From Phytopythium helicoides (taxonomy: Eukaryota; Oomycota; Peronosporomycetes; Pythiales; Pythiaceae), in NCBI GenBank assembly GCA_024867545.1, contig JANFNE010000005.1, forward strand, positions 744,001 to 808,000: 64,000 bases of DNA, in the 5' to 3' direction. The translations under genes were made by a program, and so were the position numbers. The notes under the pieces are model-generated. The model worked only from the letters and a program-made list of their open reading frames with translations. It did not search any database and was not told the DNA's origin. Positions 1 to 10,096 of the stretch are shown here, piece by piece (the stretch's first letter is position 1; each line of letters begins with the position of its first letter).

Positions 1-792
1 CAGTGCTCATGCAGTACCCGACGTTGTACGTGAACGGACTGAAGAATCGTTCGTTCAACTGGCTGACGTTCGCCGGTTGGTGCCTGCTGGGTGCCTGGCA
101 CGCGTATGTCGTCTATTCTGTGCCTTACTTCTCGAACGGAATGATCGCGTGGTACTTCACTCGTAAAGATGTCGCGCACTACAACTTTGGCTCCAACGAC
201 CTTGGATTGTGGGCGGATGGTGTCGCCGCCTACACATACTTGATCACAGGCGTCGACGGCCCAGGTGGCGCTTATGACGAGCAACTGGACGCGCGCAAAT
301 GCCTTGTCGACCATCGGCACGCTCATCTTTTACTATCTGTTTACAGCCTTCTTCTGTGAGGTGTTCGGCTGGACAAAGACGGATGTGTATGACACAGAGG
401 TGGGCTACGGTGTCCTGGCGATGCTGTTTCGCCAGTCGTGGTTCTGGTTCGGCTTGCTCATCGCGACGGTGGTGGCTGTGCTACCCAACTACTTCACCAA
501 GGCTGGGCGTGTGCTCTTTTACCCGGAGCCTTCGCACCTCATGCGCGAGTGGAACCGCCTGGCCAAGGGTGACGACGCGGCTGTCTCGATGGACTCGCCG
601 CGGCTTGTTCGTCGCACAACGGGCTTTGCCTTTTCACATTACCCTGGCGAAAGTGCTATGGCCCTCGCCACGTACACCAACGGCCGCACGCTCTCGACCA
701 TTGCGGACGAGGCGCATCTGCGATCCCCCACGGCGTCAACGGCTGATAACTCGACTCCGTCGAAAGGCTCGACGAACGGGTCATCTCCGTAG
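1..792 (+). CDS. P4-type phospholipid flippase ATPase, C-terminal part (cut by window edge)
   Basis: This is the C-terminal membrane region of an aminophospholipid-translocating P-type ATPase, which moves phospholipids to the cytosolic leaflet. Visible are the YPTLYVNGLKN stretch, several hydrophobic segments (FAGWCLLGAWHAY, TIGTLIFYYLFTAFF, WFGLLIATVVAVLPNY) and a Ser/Thr-rich cytosolic tail ending in a stop at 790-792. The first part reads in the frame of position 3 and the rest in the frame of position 265. The switch sits at about 256-266, where dropping one C of a CCC run gives a continuous GQVALMTSNW reading. No intron fits such a short gap, so this is a one-base insertion, either a sequencing error or a real lesion. 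The catalytic domains lie outside the window. Family assignment is firm, the exact subfamily is not. Confidence 0.8.
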
Positions 793-1136
793 ACATGATC
801 GTCTCCCTGCCGTCACTCAGCCCCCTATTTTGCTACAGTAAAGTCGCTGGTTCTACTCGTTGACACCAGCTAGGAAATGCATGTCTTTCACGCTAGATTC
901 CCAACTTATTTCTCGTAACGATGCGATTGTGGAAAATCATTAGCACTGTTCCAGGAGCTACAACAGTTGGTTGAGCTTCAGTTGCTCGGACAACTCCGAG
1001 TCGATCGCGAGGGCTGCCACATACTCCTTATTGTCGCTGATGGCTGGTTGTTCACGTGCATTTCCTCGTTAGAGTTTCCGTGGACCACGATTAGTGTGAA
1101 AATGCCTACCATAGGATGAGCACCCGACAATCCAGT
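793..1136. other. Convergent intergenic spacer, nothing recognised
   Basis: These 344 bases separate the flippase stop from the stop of the minus-strand channel gene, so both 3' ends face each other. I see no convincing reading frame, RNA gene or repeat here. It presumably carries the two polyadenylation regions. Confidence 0.5.
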
Positions 1137-4100
1137 TCATCGCGCTGAAATGCTCAGCAGCTGACATCGCGCGCTGCTTCGCGGCGACTTCCTTGAAGGG
1201 GATGTTATTGGCTCTACCGTGCCTTGTTGACTGCGTTTTTCGAATTCGCGTTCGTACTTCTCTCGTAGAGCAAGGCGAGGAAGCAACACATTTGGTCGCC
1301 CCAATTTCTCAGCCAGCACTTGAGTTGGGATTGCTTTCAGATCCATCCATACAAGAGCCTGACGTTAGGTCCCAACATGTTAACCTCAGCCAACCGAATG
1401 CTAGCACACGACCAACGCACCCTCAAAGTAGTTCGGAAGATTGCGAGCCCTGCGTTTGGTGGGGGCGTACCCGAAAACTCGAGCAAGACACGGAAAAAAC
1501 TGCACGCCCAGCTGCTGTGATGACTGAGAACAGCACGGACCGCGCCACAATCACAACCACAAATGAAACTATGAAGGCGAAAAGGACGGCGACTTGTGGG
1601 CGTGTGACGCGTCTCCAGACCTCTCCACTTGTAATCGCGTCGAATGCGGGCACACCTTCTCCTACTTCACCTTCGTAGTGTACGATGCCATGCACTTGAG
1701 TAGCCTTGAAACTAGCAAGCTGGTCAGCAACGTCTTCATCCGATTGGAAAATCCTTGCGTTCGAAAACATCCACAATGCCACGATGCAATGCAGAAACAC
1801 AGCGTATGGCAACAGAGAGCCTGCAGCTGCTGCCACGCGTCCGTCAAGAGCTGGAGGAAGTCTGGCAACACGTAGAAAAGCTACCCCGTTCAAGTTAGAA
1901 CATGCTTTACCAAGCAAGCAGATCAAAACCAAATCAAGCACGTACTGAGCTTGTCGGCCCAGTAAGTCGTCAACATGGACAGAAGTCCAACAAAATGTAA
2001 TAGTGGTATCCCGGCAGAAAACTGTGATTGGCACCTGAGTGTTAGAATGTCAAAGGGCTCAATATATCACAACATCGACGCACCAAATAGGAAACGAACA
2101 CCGCCGTTAGAACCTCTGCGTAGCGGGCTGCAAGGTTGAACGGTGGTCCTCGATGAAGGGCCTCCAGGTCACGCTGAGTCGCGCATGATGTCCGTGATTC
2201 ATCTCTCCAGGTGCGGAGACCGCGATCTCGTGCGCGGCGAAGTTTCGCCAGAAAGTAGGCAAATAACGCCCATAGATGCGGCGAGACAGCGTTGGCCAAT
2301 GCTGTAAGCAGCAATGCAACACCAACATCGCTGTACCACCCAGGCGAAAAGTCTGAATATTTGCCCGGTAAAGATTTTGCCGGCCGTCACGCGGAATGAA
2401 GCGATCATGTCCTTGGCTGAAAAATAACTCCCATTCGATGTTTCCCAAATCGTAGTAGAATTGTCGCTGATGAAATAGTCAACATTGGCGTTGAGAGCTA
2501 CCATGAGCAGCGCCGTGTTGCAGAATTGAGCAAGAAACACTTTTGTGACGTGTGATATGACTTGCTTGGACCGGGTGTGGTGGCGCTCAACACGGACAAG
2601 ACCTTTGAGAACCCCCGAAAGCATAAGATTGACAATCACCACGGTAAGAACCACGACGCTGTCAAGCGCTTGGGTTGTTGCGTACGTAGTTGCCCATTCG
2701 TAACAGTAAAAAGCGCTCGCCATCAGACGTTGATAGATCTGTAAATGTCTCCCGCGTCATAGCGATAAAGGACCTGATCACACACTCATCTCGTTAGCAT
2801 AACATTTGAGTCATCACATCAACTATTGAGCGTACTCTTCCGCGAGAACTTGACGACAGAAACACTGAACCAGTGACTTGTACGGAGATAGTCCGGTTGC
2901 TTTGTGCAACTCATCAAGTGATACGTCCTCCTTCGTCACATTTTCAGGACAGCTTGCCGCCGACCCAAGCTGGCGCTCAAGCTTTGCTTTCTGGAGTTCT
3001 GCTAAGAAGGTTACTGCAAAACTTACCAGCAACACGACGAAAGTAACAAGTGCAGTCATCTATCCGACGAACCCGTTAGTTGCTATTGCTAGACCCACAT
3101 AAGTTCGTTTCACCGATTATAACACTTACAAGTTGGCGAAGAACACGAGACGAGAATGAGTAATGGAGATTCTCCCAAACAACGTCGGATGGATCGGGTG
3201 CTGGTCGAAATCGAAGACGTTTGCCGCGGAATCTTTTGTATACTGGTTGCATGAACCGATGGAGTAAGCCTAGGTCAGGGTACTCCTGTAGACACCGGAG
3301 TACTCCTTCTTCCTCTTCAAAGGTGATAAATGCCGTCACTGCTGGGGATCGAAAGATTCTGGGTTTGTTCATTTGTTTGAGATTTAAATCTTCTTCATCC
3401 TCCTGCTGTTGCTGAAGCTTTAGACGCTCAAGATGTGAGTCCAGTTTTACCATTTTTTCCTCAAGCTTGATGCGTTCGAGCTCATGCTTTTGCTCACGCT
3501 TCGACAGCGAATAGGCTTCGGTGGCTAACGCAACACGTCCACGCAAATGACGAAGCATGGCAATCCGCTGCTGAACTGCCTCTAGTTTTCGAACAATTTT
3601 TCCCGCGTCGCCGTAGCACATCGAGTCGTGACGAGGTTGCACGCTGTCCAAATTGGATGTCCTGCGATGCGGATTCTGTCCAGGTGAATATTGACTGGTG
3701 GTGCACTCGAAAGTACACTTTCAATGTGTGACTCAAGCTATAACAACATGAATTGTCACATAAGTGCATATCAATTCCAAAACGAGTAAACTCGTATACC
3801 CACCTCTTCACGAAGCTCGTCCACGTCTTGATGAGATGGAAGGCGATGCAGCTGCACTGTGTAATCGCTTGCTTTAATCTGATTGTTGCGACTGCTATGA
3901 GCGATAGCAGCCTTTTCTTGCTTGCGCAGCCAGCGCAAAACTAGAATAAATACTATGCTACATATTATGTCGCAGCCCACCGCAAAGCTCAAGAATGCTT
4001 TTCGCTGCCAAAATCAAACGGGAAGTTAGCAATAGTAGAATTAGGTCCGCTACAGCAGCTATCCCAACGTACGCTGACAGAGTCGAACCCGAGCACTGTG

Positions 4101-5367
4101 AGACTCCAGGAAGTTGATATTTTGACCCGAGTAGCGAAGCAACGCGCAAACACAATCAGCGCTCGCTCTTCATTTGGGCAGCCCGTGAAGTTGCTATGCT
4201 TTTCATCTCCGAGTCGCGCCTCGCACCGGCGATCAGCGACTAGCGCCAAGTCCAGTGCAAGGCCCTCCCCCTCTGCATTCTTTGTTCGAACTGTCGTCGA
4301 GCCCGATCGGGCAGCTGGCGTTGCTTTTTCGGTTCCCAACTTTGCACGAGCATTTCATCGACAACAACCGAGCAGCTTGCCCTTCCAAGGCATAGTCCTT
4401 CGACGATTTTTTGAGCAGTGCGGGAGCCACACTTTTTACGCGACTGGATCCGCAGCTCATCAAAGTCGGCTTCCTGAATGGCTCCGTCCAGATGGAAGGC
4501 GCAACAGGAGTCCCCCGAAATCGGGTGTGCCCCTAAGAAGCAGCCAAAGCCATCAGAAGGACAAGTTGCAGTACATTGATTGGTCATGAAATCGGGGCCA
4601 TGACTGCATGCTACTATAGGAGATCCTCGGCACATGTCCGAACCATCAGCGACGCTATACTTTTCGGGGCAAGAACACGTCCCCTGTGTTGCCTTGGCCG
4701 AGTATATGGCCTTGATGAACCCGATCTCGCCGGTAGAGCACGCGAGGTTCAACGTCTCGCCCGTGGACGCCTGGCTGCATTCGCTGCTAGCCTCTCGAAG
4801 ATGACCAAGACTCGTAACGCCAAGTACTGCGCTCGGATCCTGTTTGGCCAGAGTGCGGACTTCTTCCCACGGCGATTGAAAGCCGCCTTCATGGCCGCCT
4901 CCGACCACAAACACGACCATCGGTGGCAGGCTCAACGCGGCCAGCAGCAAAAACAGCCACGCCATGACTTTGACGAACTTGAAGTAGAGTGCGACGCCGA
5001 CGCCGAACTGGTCGAGCACGCGCGAGTCGGTCGGCAGCGTCTGGAAAGAGTGCGCTCCAAAGTCGGTGGCTACGAGCGGGTACTTTCCGGGCATTGGGAA
5101 TCCCCCGGCGTCCTGCTCGGTCGTGGAGAAGCTCATGGCGTGCGTCAGCGCTCGCTCGCGCTTGGCCTTGGCCATCGACAGGTACTTGAAGTGCTCCGTC
5201 CCGCAGTCGGCCGGGTATCCTCCTAGCTGCGCGTCTTGGGCGTTCAGCAGCGGCTGGGGCTTGGCTGGCGACCGCTTGTCCGTCGCCTGGACGTCCACGA
5301 CGACAGAGGTGTCGACAGGCTCGCATGGCCGGCCGTCGACCTGCGAGGGCGACAGCGCGGCGTTCAT
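1137..5367 (-). CDS. OSCA/TMEM63-like (DUF221) multi-pass channel with extracellular SUEL/galactose-lectin-like segment
   Basis: A large multi-exon membrane protein. In order: N-terminal tail with GGYPADCGTEHF; first membrane helix FKFVKVMAWLFLLLAAL; a Cys-rich loop (about 4250-4800) with CGSRTAQKIVEGLCLGRASC, which resembles a SUEL/Gal-lectin fold; a second helix; a coiled-coil cytosolic segment; then AFITFEEEEGVLRCLQEYP and APDPSDVVWENL (about 3160-3330), the hallmark of the OSCA/TMEM63 cytosolic domain. A membrane core follows (YSDFSPGWYSDVGVALLLTA, HRGPPFNLAARYAEVL, SLLPYAVFLHC). Known OSCA/TMEM63 proteins are mechanically or osmotically gated cation channels; function here is inferred. 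Introns are short; one good one lies at about 4009-4072. Frame breaks needing one-base corrections occur near 2364-2366 (CCC) and 4325-4340. The start at 5367 (MNAALSPSQ) is the most plausible of several in-frame ATGs. Exon borders at the 3' end are approximate. Confidence 0.75.
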
Positions 5368-5789
5368 CAACCTCCGAGGCGACGGCACCCGCCGCGGAGA
5401 CACAAGGCGCCTGGGAGGGCCCGTCCATCGCTCGGGGCGGCGCTGCATGGCCGCAAGGACGGATCTGGCGGCGCGTGCGACCGCCACGGGGCGCGCGGTT
5501 TCCTCCCGCGCGACCGCTCGCCACCAGCCCTCGCCAGTTGAAGCGGTGGAGCCACCTCCGTCGTCGAGCTCCTCCTCCTCCTCCTCTGCTGCAGCTCCTC
5601 CATGCACGGCGATCGCTTCTCTTGCCTCGATGCTGCCCGTCTGCCCGACCGCCAGAAAACCGAGAGTATAGAGCGAGCTCGCGGTGATGCGCGTCTCCCT
5701 CGCGCCGGCCTTCCCGCGGGTGCATCCGCGCCAGTCCGCAACTCGCCGCCCCCGCGTCACTCGCCACTCGCCTCTCGCCTCGCCTCGCC
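5368..5789. promoter_or_regulatory. Divergent promoter region between channel gene and cytochrome P450
   Basis: These 422 bases lie between two head-to-head start codons and must hold the upstream regions of both genes, if the starts are right. The stretch is very GC-rich, includes an imperfect CTCCTCC run around 5570-5600 and CTCGCCACTCGCCTCTCGCC-like direct repeats just before the P450 start. Long open frames run through it on both strands but look like GC artefacts; a longer N-terminus for the channel cannot be excluded. Confidence 0.4.
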
Positions 5790-7520
5790 ATGTGGTCGCC
5801 CGCGCGCTTCTCCCAGGACAACAGCGAGCTGGCGCTGGGCGCCGCCGCCGGCGCTGACGGTCGTGGCCGGCTGGTCGCTCGCGCGCCTGCTGCTGAGCTC
5901 CAAGAAGCAGCACGGCGACGTGTTCACGCCCGCGTCGACGCTGCCGCTGCTGGGCAACACGCTCGACGCCATGATCTACCAGCGCGAGCGCTTCGTCGAC
6001 TGGCTGAGCGAGCAGAGCCAACTCGCCGGCGGACGCACGTGGCGCATGCAGATCGTCGGCCAGCCGCCCATGTTCGTCATCTCGACGCCGCAGAGCTACG
6101 AGGACCTCATGCGCCGCCAGCTGCACGTCTTCGAGCGCGGAGCCACCATGTCGTACATCTTCAAGGACTTCCTCGGCGAGGGTATCATCGCCGTCGACGG
6201 ACTCAAGTGGCAGCAGCAGCGCAAGGCCGCCTCCCACCTCTTCACCAACCGCATGATGCGCGAGATCATGGACGCGCAGGTCATCGAGAAGTCGGTGCAG
6301 TTCCGCGACGTGCTGACCGAGTGCGCACGCAGGGGCACGCCCGTGAGCCTCAAGTCGCTCATCTCCAAGTTCACCAGCGACGTCTTCACCAAGATCGGCT
6401 TCGGCGTCGAGCTGCATGGCCTCGACCTCGACCGCTTCGATCTTGAGACCGAGCACCCGTTCATCGAGGCCATCGACGTCATGTGCCGCCTGCTGCAGGC
6501 GCGCTCGCAGTCACCCATGTTCCTGTGGCGCCTCAAGCGCTGGCTCAACGTCGGCGACGAGGGAGAGGCCAAGAAGCACATGAAGGTCATCAAGGACCTC
6601 GTCACCGAGCTCATGCTCAAGTCGCTCGAGATGAAGAACGAGCACATCGAGGGCATCAACTCCACCAGCTCGACGACCTCGACGACCAAGACGACCACGA
6701 CGACCACGACCACCTACCACGGTCAACGGCAAGACGAGCAAGACGACCGTCTCCAAGACCAGCAAGGCCGACGAGGCTATCGACGCCGACTCGCTCCGCG
6801 TACCGTCGCGCAAGACCGGAGACCTCATCACGTTCTTCCTCGCGTCGGGGCTCACGGACCCGCAGCAGCTGCAGGACATGGCCGTCAACTTCTTCTTCGC
6901 CGGCAAGGACACGACGTCATTCAGCCTCTCGTGGCTGTTTGTCATGATGAACCGCCACCCGCACGTGCTGCGCAAGATCCGCGAGGAGATCGCGGCCCAG
7001 CTCCCGGAGCTGCTGTCGGGCGAGATCGATGCACCAACGATGGAGCAGCTTGGCAAGCTCACGTACCTGGAGGCCGCCTGTGCGCGAGAACCTGCGCCTC
7101 AACACGAGCATGACGACGCGCTCGAGCAACCAGGACACGACGCTCAGCGACGGCACGTTCATTCCCAAGGGATCCGTCGTGTACGTGTGCCACTACGCCG
7201 AGGCGCGGCTGCCAGCCACGTGGGGAGAGGACGCGGCCGAGTACAAGCCCGAGCGCTGGATCGACCCCGAGACGGGGAAGCTGCGCCAGATCTCGCCCTT
7301 CAAGTTCGTCACGTTCATCGCGGGCCCTCGCCAGTGCATCGGCATGCGCTTCGCCATCATGGAGCTTATGACGGTCGCAGCGGTGCTGCTCAGCCGCTTC
7401 GACGTCAAGACGGTCGAGGACCCGTGGGATCTTACGTATGAGCTGTCGGTCGTCTTCCCCGTCAAGGGCAAGCTGATGGTCACGGTCGAGCCTGCAGCTC
7501 CGATCAGTGCTGCTGCTTGA
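5790..7520 (+). CDS. Cytochrome P450, CYP86/fatty-acid omega-hydroxylase-like, frame-disrupted
   Basis: A haem-thiolate monooxygenase with an N-terminal membrane anchor (ALTVVAGWSLARLLL) followed by a proline-rich hinge (TPASTLPLLGN). The I helix is AGKDTTSFSLSW (about 6899-6934), the PERF-like motif is YKPERWIDP (about 7243), and the haem loop FIAGPRQCIGMRFA (about 7316) keeps the Cys ligand. Similarity is to plant/fungal CYP86-type and oomycete clan enzymes that hydroxylate fatty acids; the substrate here is inferred. A Thr-rich low-complexity insert (ACG/ACC codons, about 6661-6720) sits between the F/G region and the I helix. Reading needs three single-base removals: in 5841-5852, at T6715 and at T7079. 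With these the protein is continuous at about 575 residues, slightly long for the family. No introns are evident. The stop faces that of PTPA 210 bp away. Confidence 0.8.
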
Positions 7521-7730
7521 TGTGTCAACGTCAACCCTGCTGCTTGAAAAGCATGTCCAAAGACAGATGCAATATGATTCAATGAAGTACCAGTTACTCA
7601 GTAAGAGTGCATGCAGACAAGTAGGTGACGAAAGTTCATTAGAAAGTATGCGCGAATGCACGAATCTTGAACGCCATTTTGTTTCTCTTCGTCTCGATCA
7701 CGGACGGAGCCACTACAGAATAACAACTTC

Positions 7731-9205
7731 TCAAAGCTGCTTCTTCACTTGGCGAAGTGGAGACGTGACCGTGTCCTTGGCAGCAGCCAGGTCCTCGACA
7801 GCGACCCACGGAGCGCGAGCGGTCGCGCCTTCCAGATCAAAGTTGGGAGCACGCACTCCAATGCCGGGTGCCGTACTCACCGGAACATACGTAGATCCAT
7901 CGTTCGGCGCGTGGCTCGGCGTCCACGTGCAGGGAAAGAGCGAGCCGAACCGCAGGTGTTGGATCACCGGCAGCTTCTTCAGCACCTCGCCCTCGTACAG
8001 CTTTAGCATACCACCGTTGATCTTCTCCCACGACGGCAGACCACTGATATCGTTCAGCATCGGCGACGTCTCCGCAAACGGCGATCGCGACTTGACCTCG
8101 CGAATGAACTTGATGGCGTCAAGGTACAGGTACTCCTTGCTCCATGTCTCGAGCACTGTGTCATCATGCACAGACAGTGGCTTGATCTCGGGGTTGTCTG
8201 ACAATATACCGCAAGGCTGATTAGAAGATAGCACAAGGAATCAAAATCAAAGTACATGGTAGTAGTACCAATGAGCTGAGCAGCGCCAAAGTAGAACGGG
8301 AGGCAGTGGTAGTCGTCCAGTCCCCAGACGCCGTGCGATCCAGCGGGCTCGAGCATGTAGGTCTTCTGCAGTCGGCGCATAAGCGCGAGGTACGCGGTGA
8401 ACAGCTGCAGCACCATGGCCGGGAAGTCCGACTCTGAGAAGTACCCAAGCTTGTATAGGCAGCCTGGATTGTAGCAAGCAGAGAGCTCGGATTAGTCGGT
8501 CACGGGGAAGGATCCCTACTTCCAAACAAGGCACGCACACATCCAAACGATGAAGCTCGTCTCGTGACCCGTTCCGTAGTCGATGCGCACGCGGTTGCCG
8601 AACGCGTCGTCCAGGTACGCCGCGAGCTCAATGATGGCTCCGTGCATCTGCTCCGGCAGCATCTTCTGCTGCATGGCGTGCGAGCGCTGTGTACAAGCAT
8701 CGTGTGCGTCAGCTCCAAGGCCAGTCCCTCGAGCGCTCCAGAGGCCCGCACCTCGACAACGCGGTCGTAAAAGTCGCGAAAGGCCTTGTTGCCGAAGCGC
8801 ATGGGCTGCTGGATGGGCGGGATGTCGTCCACCCACGAGTTGATCTCGTTCACCAAGTCCACGGCCGCTTGCACGTTCTGCCCCATCGCCCACCATCAGC
8901 CCCCCCCCCCCCCCCCCGAGCGATAGTGCGACCAGTCCACAGCCCCCATACGCACCGGAGACACTGGGTACTCGCTCGAGATCCTGCGCCCGCGCACGCT
9001 CTCGCTCAGGTGCTTGACGAACACGAGCACCATTTGGTGCGCCTGCACAAAAGCGGTCACCACGCAGCCAATTCGCGGCCGATTCGCGCCGGACAAAGCC
9101 CACCGTCGAGCCCAAAAACTTGCGCATGTCGCTATCCACGAAGATGGCGCGCGTCGGCTCCCGGAAGTCCGCGGCGCCGCCCGCCGCCGCGCTCTCGCTC
9201 GCCAT
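7731..9205 (-). CDS. PTPA: Serine/threonine-protein phosphatase 2A activator (PTPA)
   Basis: PTPA is a cytosolic/nuclear peptidyl-prolyl isomerase-like factor that activates the PP2A catalytic subunit. Exons on the minus strand are 9205-8956, 8877-8539, 8463-8269 and 8197-7731, with GT-AG junctions. Family signatures in order are [69 protein letters not shown] and [13 protein letters not shown], together spanning the whole known fold. Exon 1 has one base too many (near 9087-9091) and exon 2 one too few (near 8677-8682). Exon lengths (250 and 339) and splice phases agree with exactly these two indels, so they are probably sequence errors. ATG 9205 (MASESAAAG) is chosen because the next residues begin the conserved region; an upstream in-frame ATG exists. 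The gene is tail-to-tail with the P450. Confidence 0.9.
8900..8917. repeat. Homopolymer of 18 C within PTPA intron 1
   Basis: An uninterrupted run of 18 C on the plus strand (poly-G in the transcript) inside the intron at 8878-8955. It is the longest homopolymer I noticed in the window, and its length as given may not be exact. Confidence 0.9.
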
Positions 9206-9361
9206 CTCGGATGTCGGCCTGTCGCTTTCGGGGTCACAAAGGGGAAATTGTTGCGACAAAGGCGAGCGCGCCACTGTATTGGATTTTCGTTTGAGTGACT
9301 GGTAACACTTCAACTTGAAGCTGCTGACATGCATTGGCTGGCAACTGCTCATCCAAGCAGC

Positions 9362-9970
9362 TCAGCGAAAGCGCGGGGCGCGGCTGGCGTCCCGCACCTG
9401 CTTGATGCGCGCGATGCTGTGCGATCGCTGGGCCAAGAACCGTGAGTTGAGCTCGATCTCCATGTACCTTGGCACGCGTCTGGCTGGATGCTGCGGCCTT
9501 GTCCTCGCCACGTTGACAACGCGGAGCTGTGGCAAGCGCGCTGCTGCTATTTCCTCGACCTCACGAGCTGGGATCTCAAGCGATTGGACTTACTCCGCTC
9601 GAGAAACTTCGACTTCGATAGGCTGCTCCACGGGAGGGATCTCGGTCTCGGGGTCAACCTGCGACTCGATGGGTGTGTTGCTCGGCTCGACTTCGACTTC
9701 GGGATCAAGGTGATCGTCCTGTCTTCGGTCTAGACCATCATCAGCTGCAGCACGCACAACAGGTGTCGACATGGAGAGCGAAGACTGGTGCGGCTCGTCC
9801 AGAATGGATGTTCTACGTCGACGTCGGGAGAGGATAGCACGACCAGCACCTGGCTCGAACAGCTCTGCGAGCACCGGCACCGACCACGCAGCGCCTGTGG
9901 CGAGTAAAGACTTTGACGGTGCACGCTCTGCGATGTGTTCGAGCAGAGAAGACATGCAGACTCGACGCAT
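9362..9970 (-). CDS. Unidentified small protein, frame interrupted by one TAA
   Basis: A minus-strand frame opens before ATG 9970 and runs to TAA at 9592-9590. The same frame then continues without stops for 76 codons to TGA at 9364-9362. The upstream half carries an acidic stretch rich in E, V and P (for example DPEVEVEPSNTPIES). The downstream half is basic and looks protein-like (YMEIELNSRFLAQRSHSI). The TAA lies in GAGTAAGT, which resembles a splice donor, so an intron starting there may remove the stop. However, the obvious nearby acceptors do not keep the frame. I do not recognise the family. It lies between PTPA and the large scaffold gene, all three on the minus strand. A 5' exon upstream of 10014 is possible. 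Confidence 0.35.
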
Positions 9971-10096
9971 TGCGGGCCAGGCTTTCGGAACTGGCCGAGA
10001 AAGGCCGAAATGAGAAAACTAGTCTTCAAGATATGAGCTGACAAAGACCTTTGACAGCATGAGACTACCGCCCCTTCTCATCGATTTGGAGTTCAG

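Noticed and set aside
1..800. Programmed frameshift in the flippase
   Set aside because: No slippery heptamer with a downstream structure was seen, and similar one-base breaks occur in many unrelated genes of the window.
4240..6456. A 738-codon minus-strand open frame read as one exon
   Set aside because: Only the part below about 5370 matches the channel family. The rest is an Ala/Arg/Glu-rich antisense shadow of the P450 and its GC-rich upstream region.
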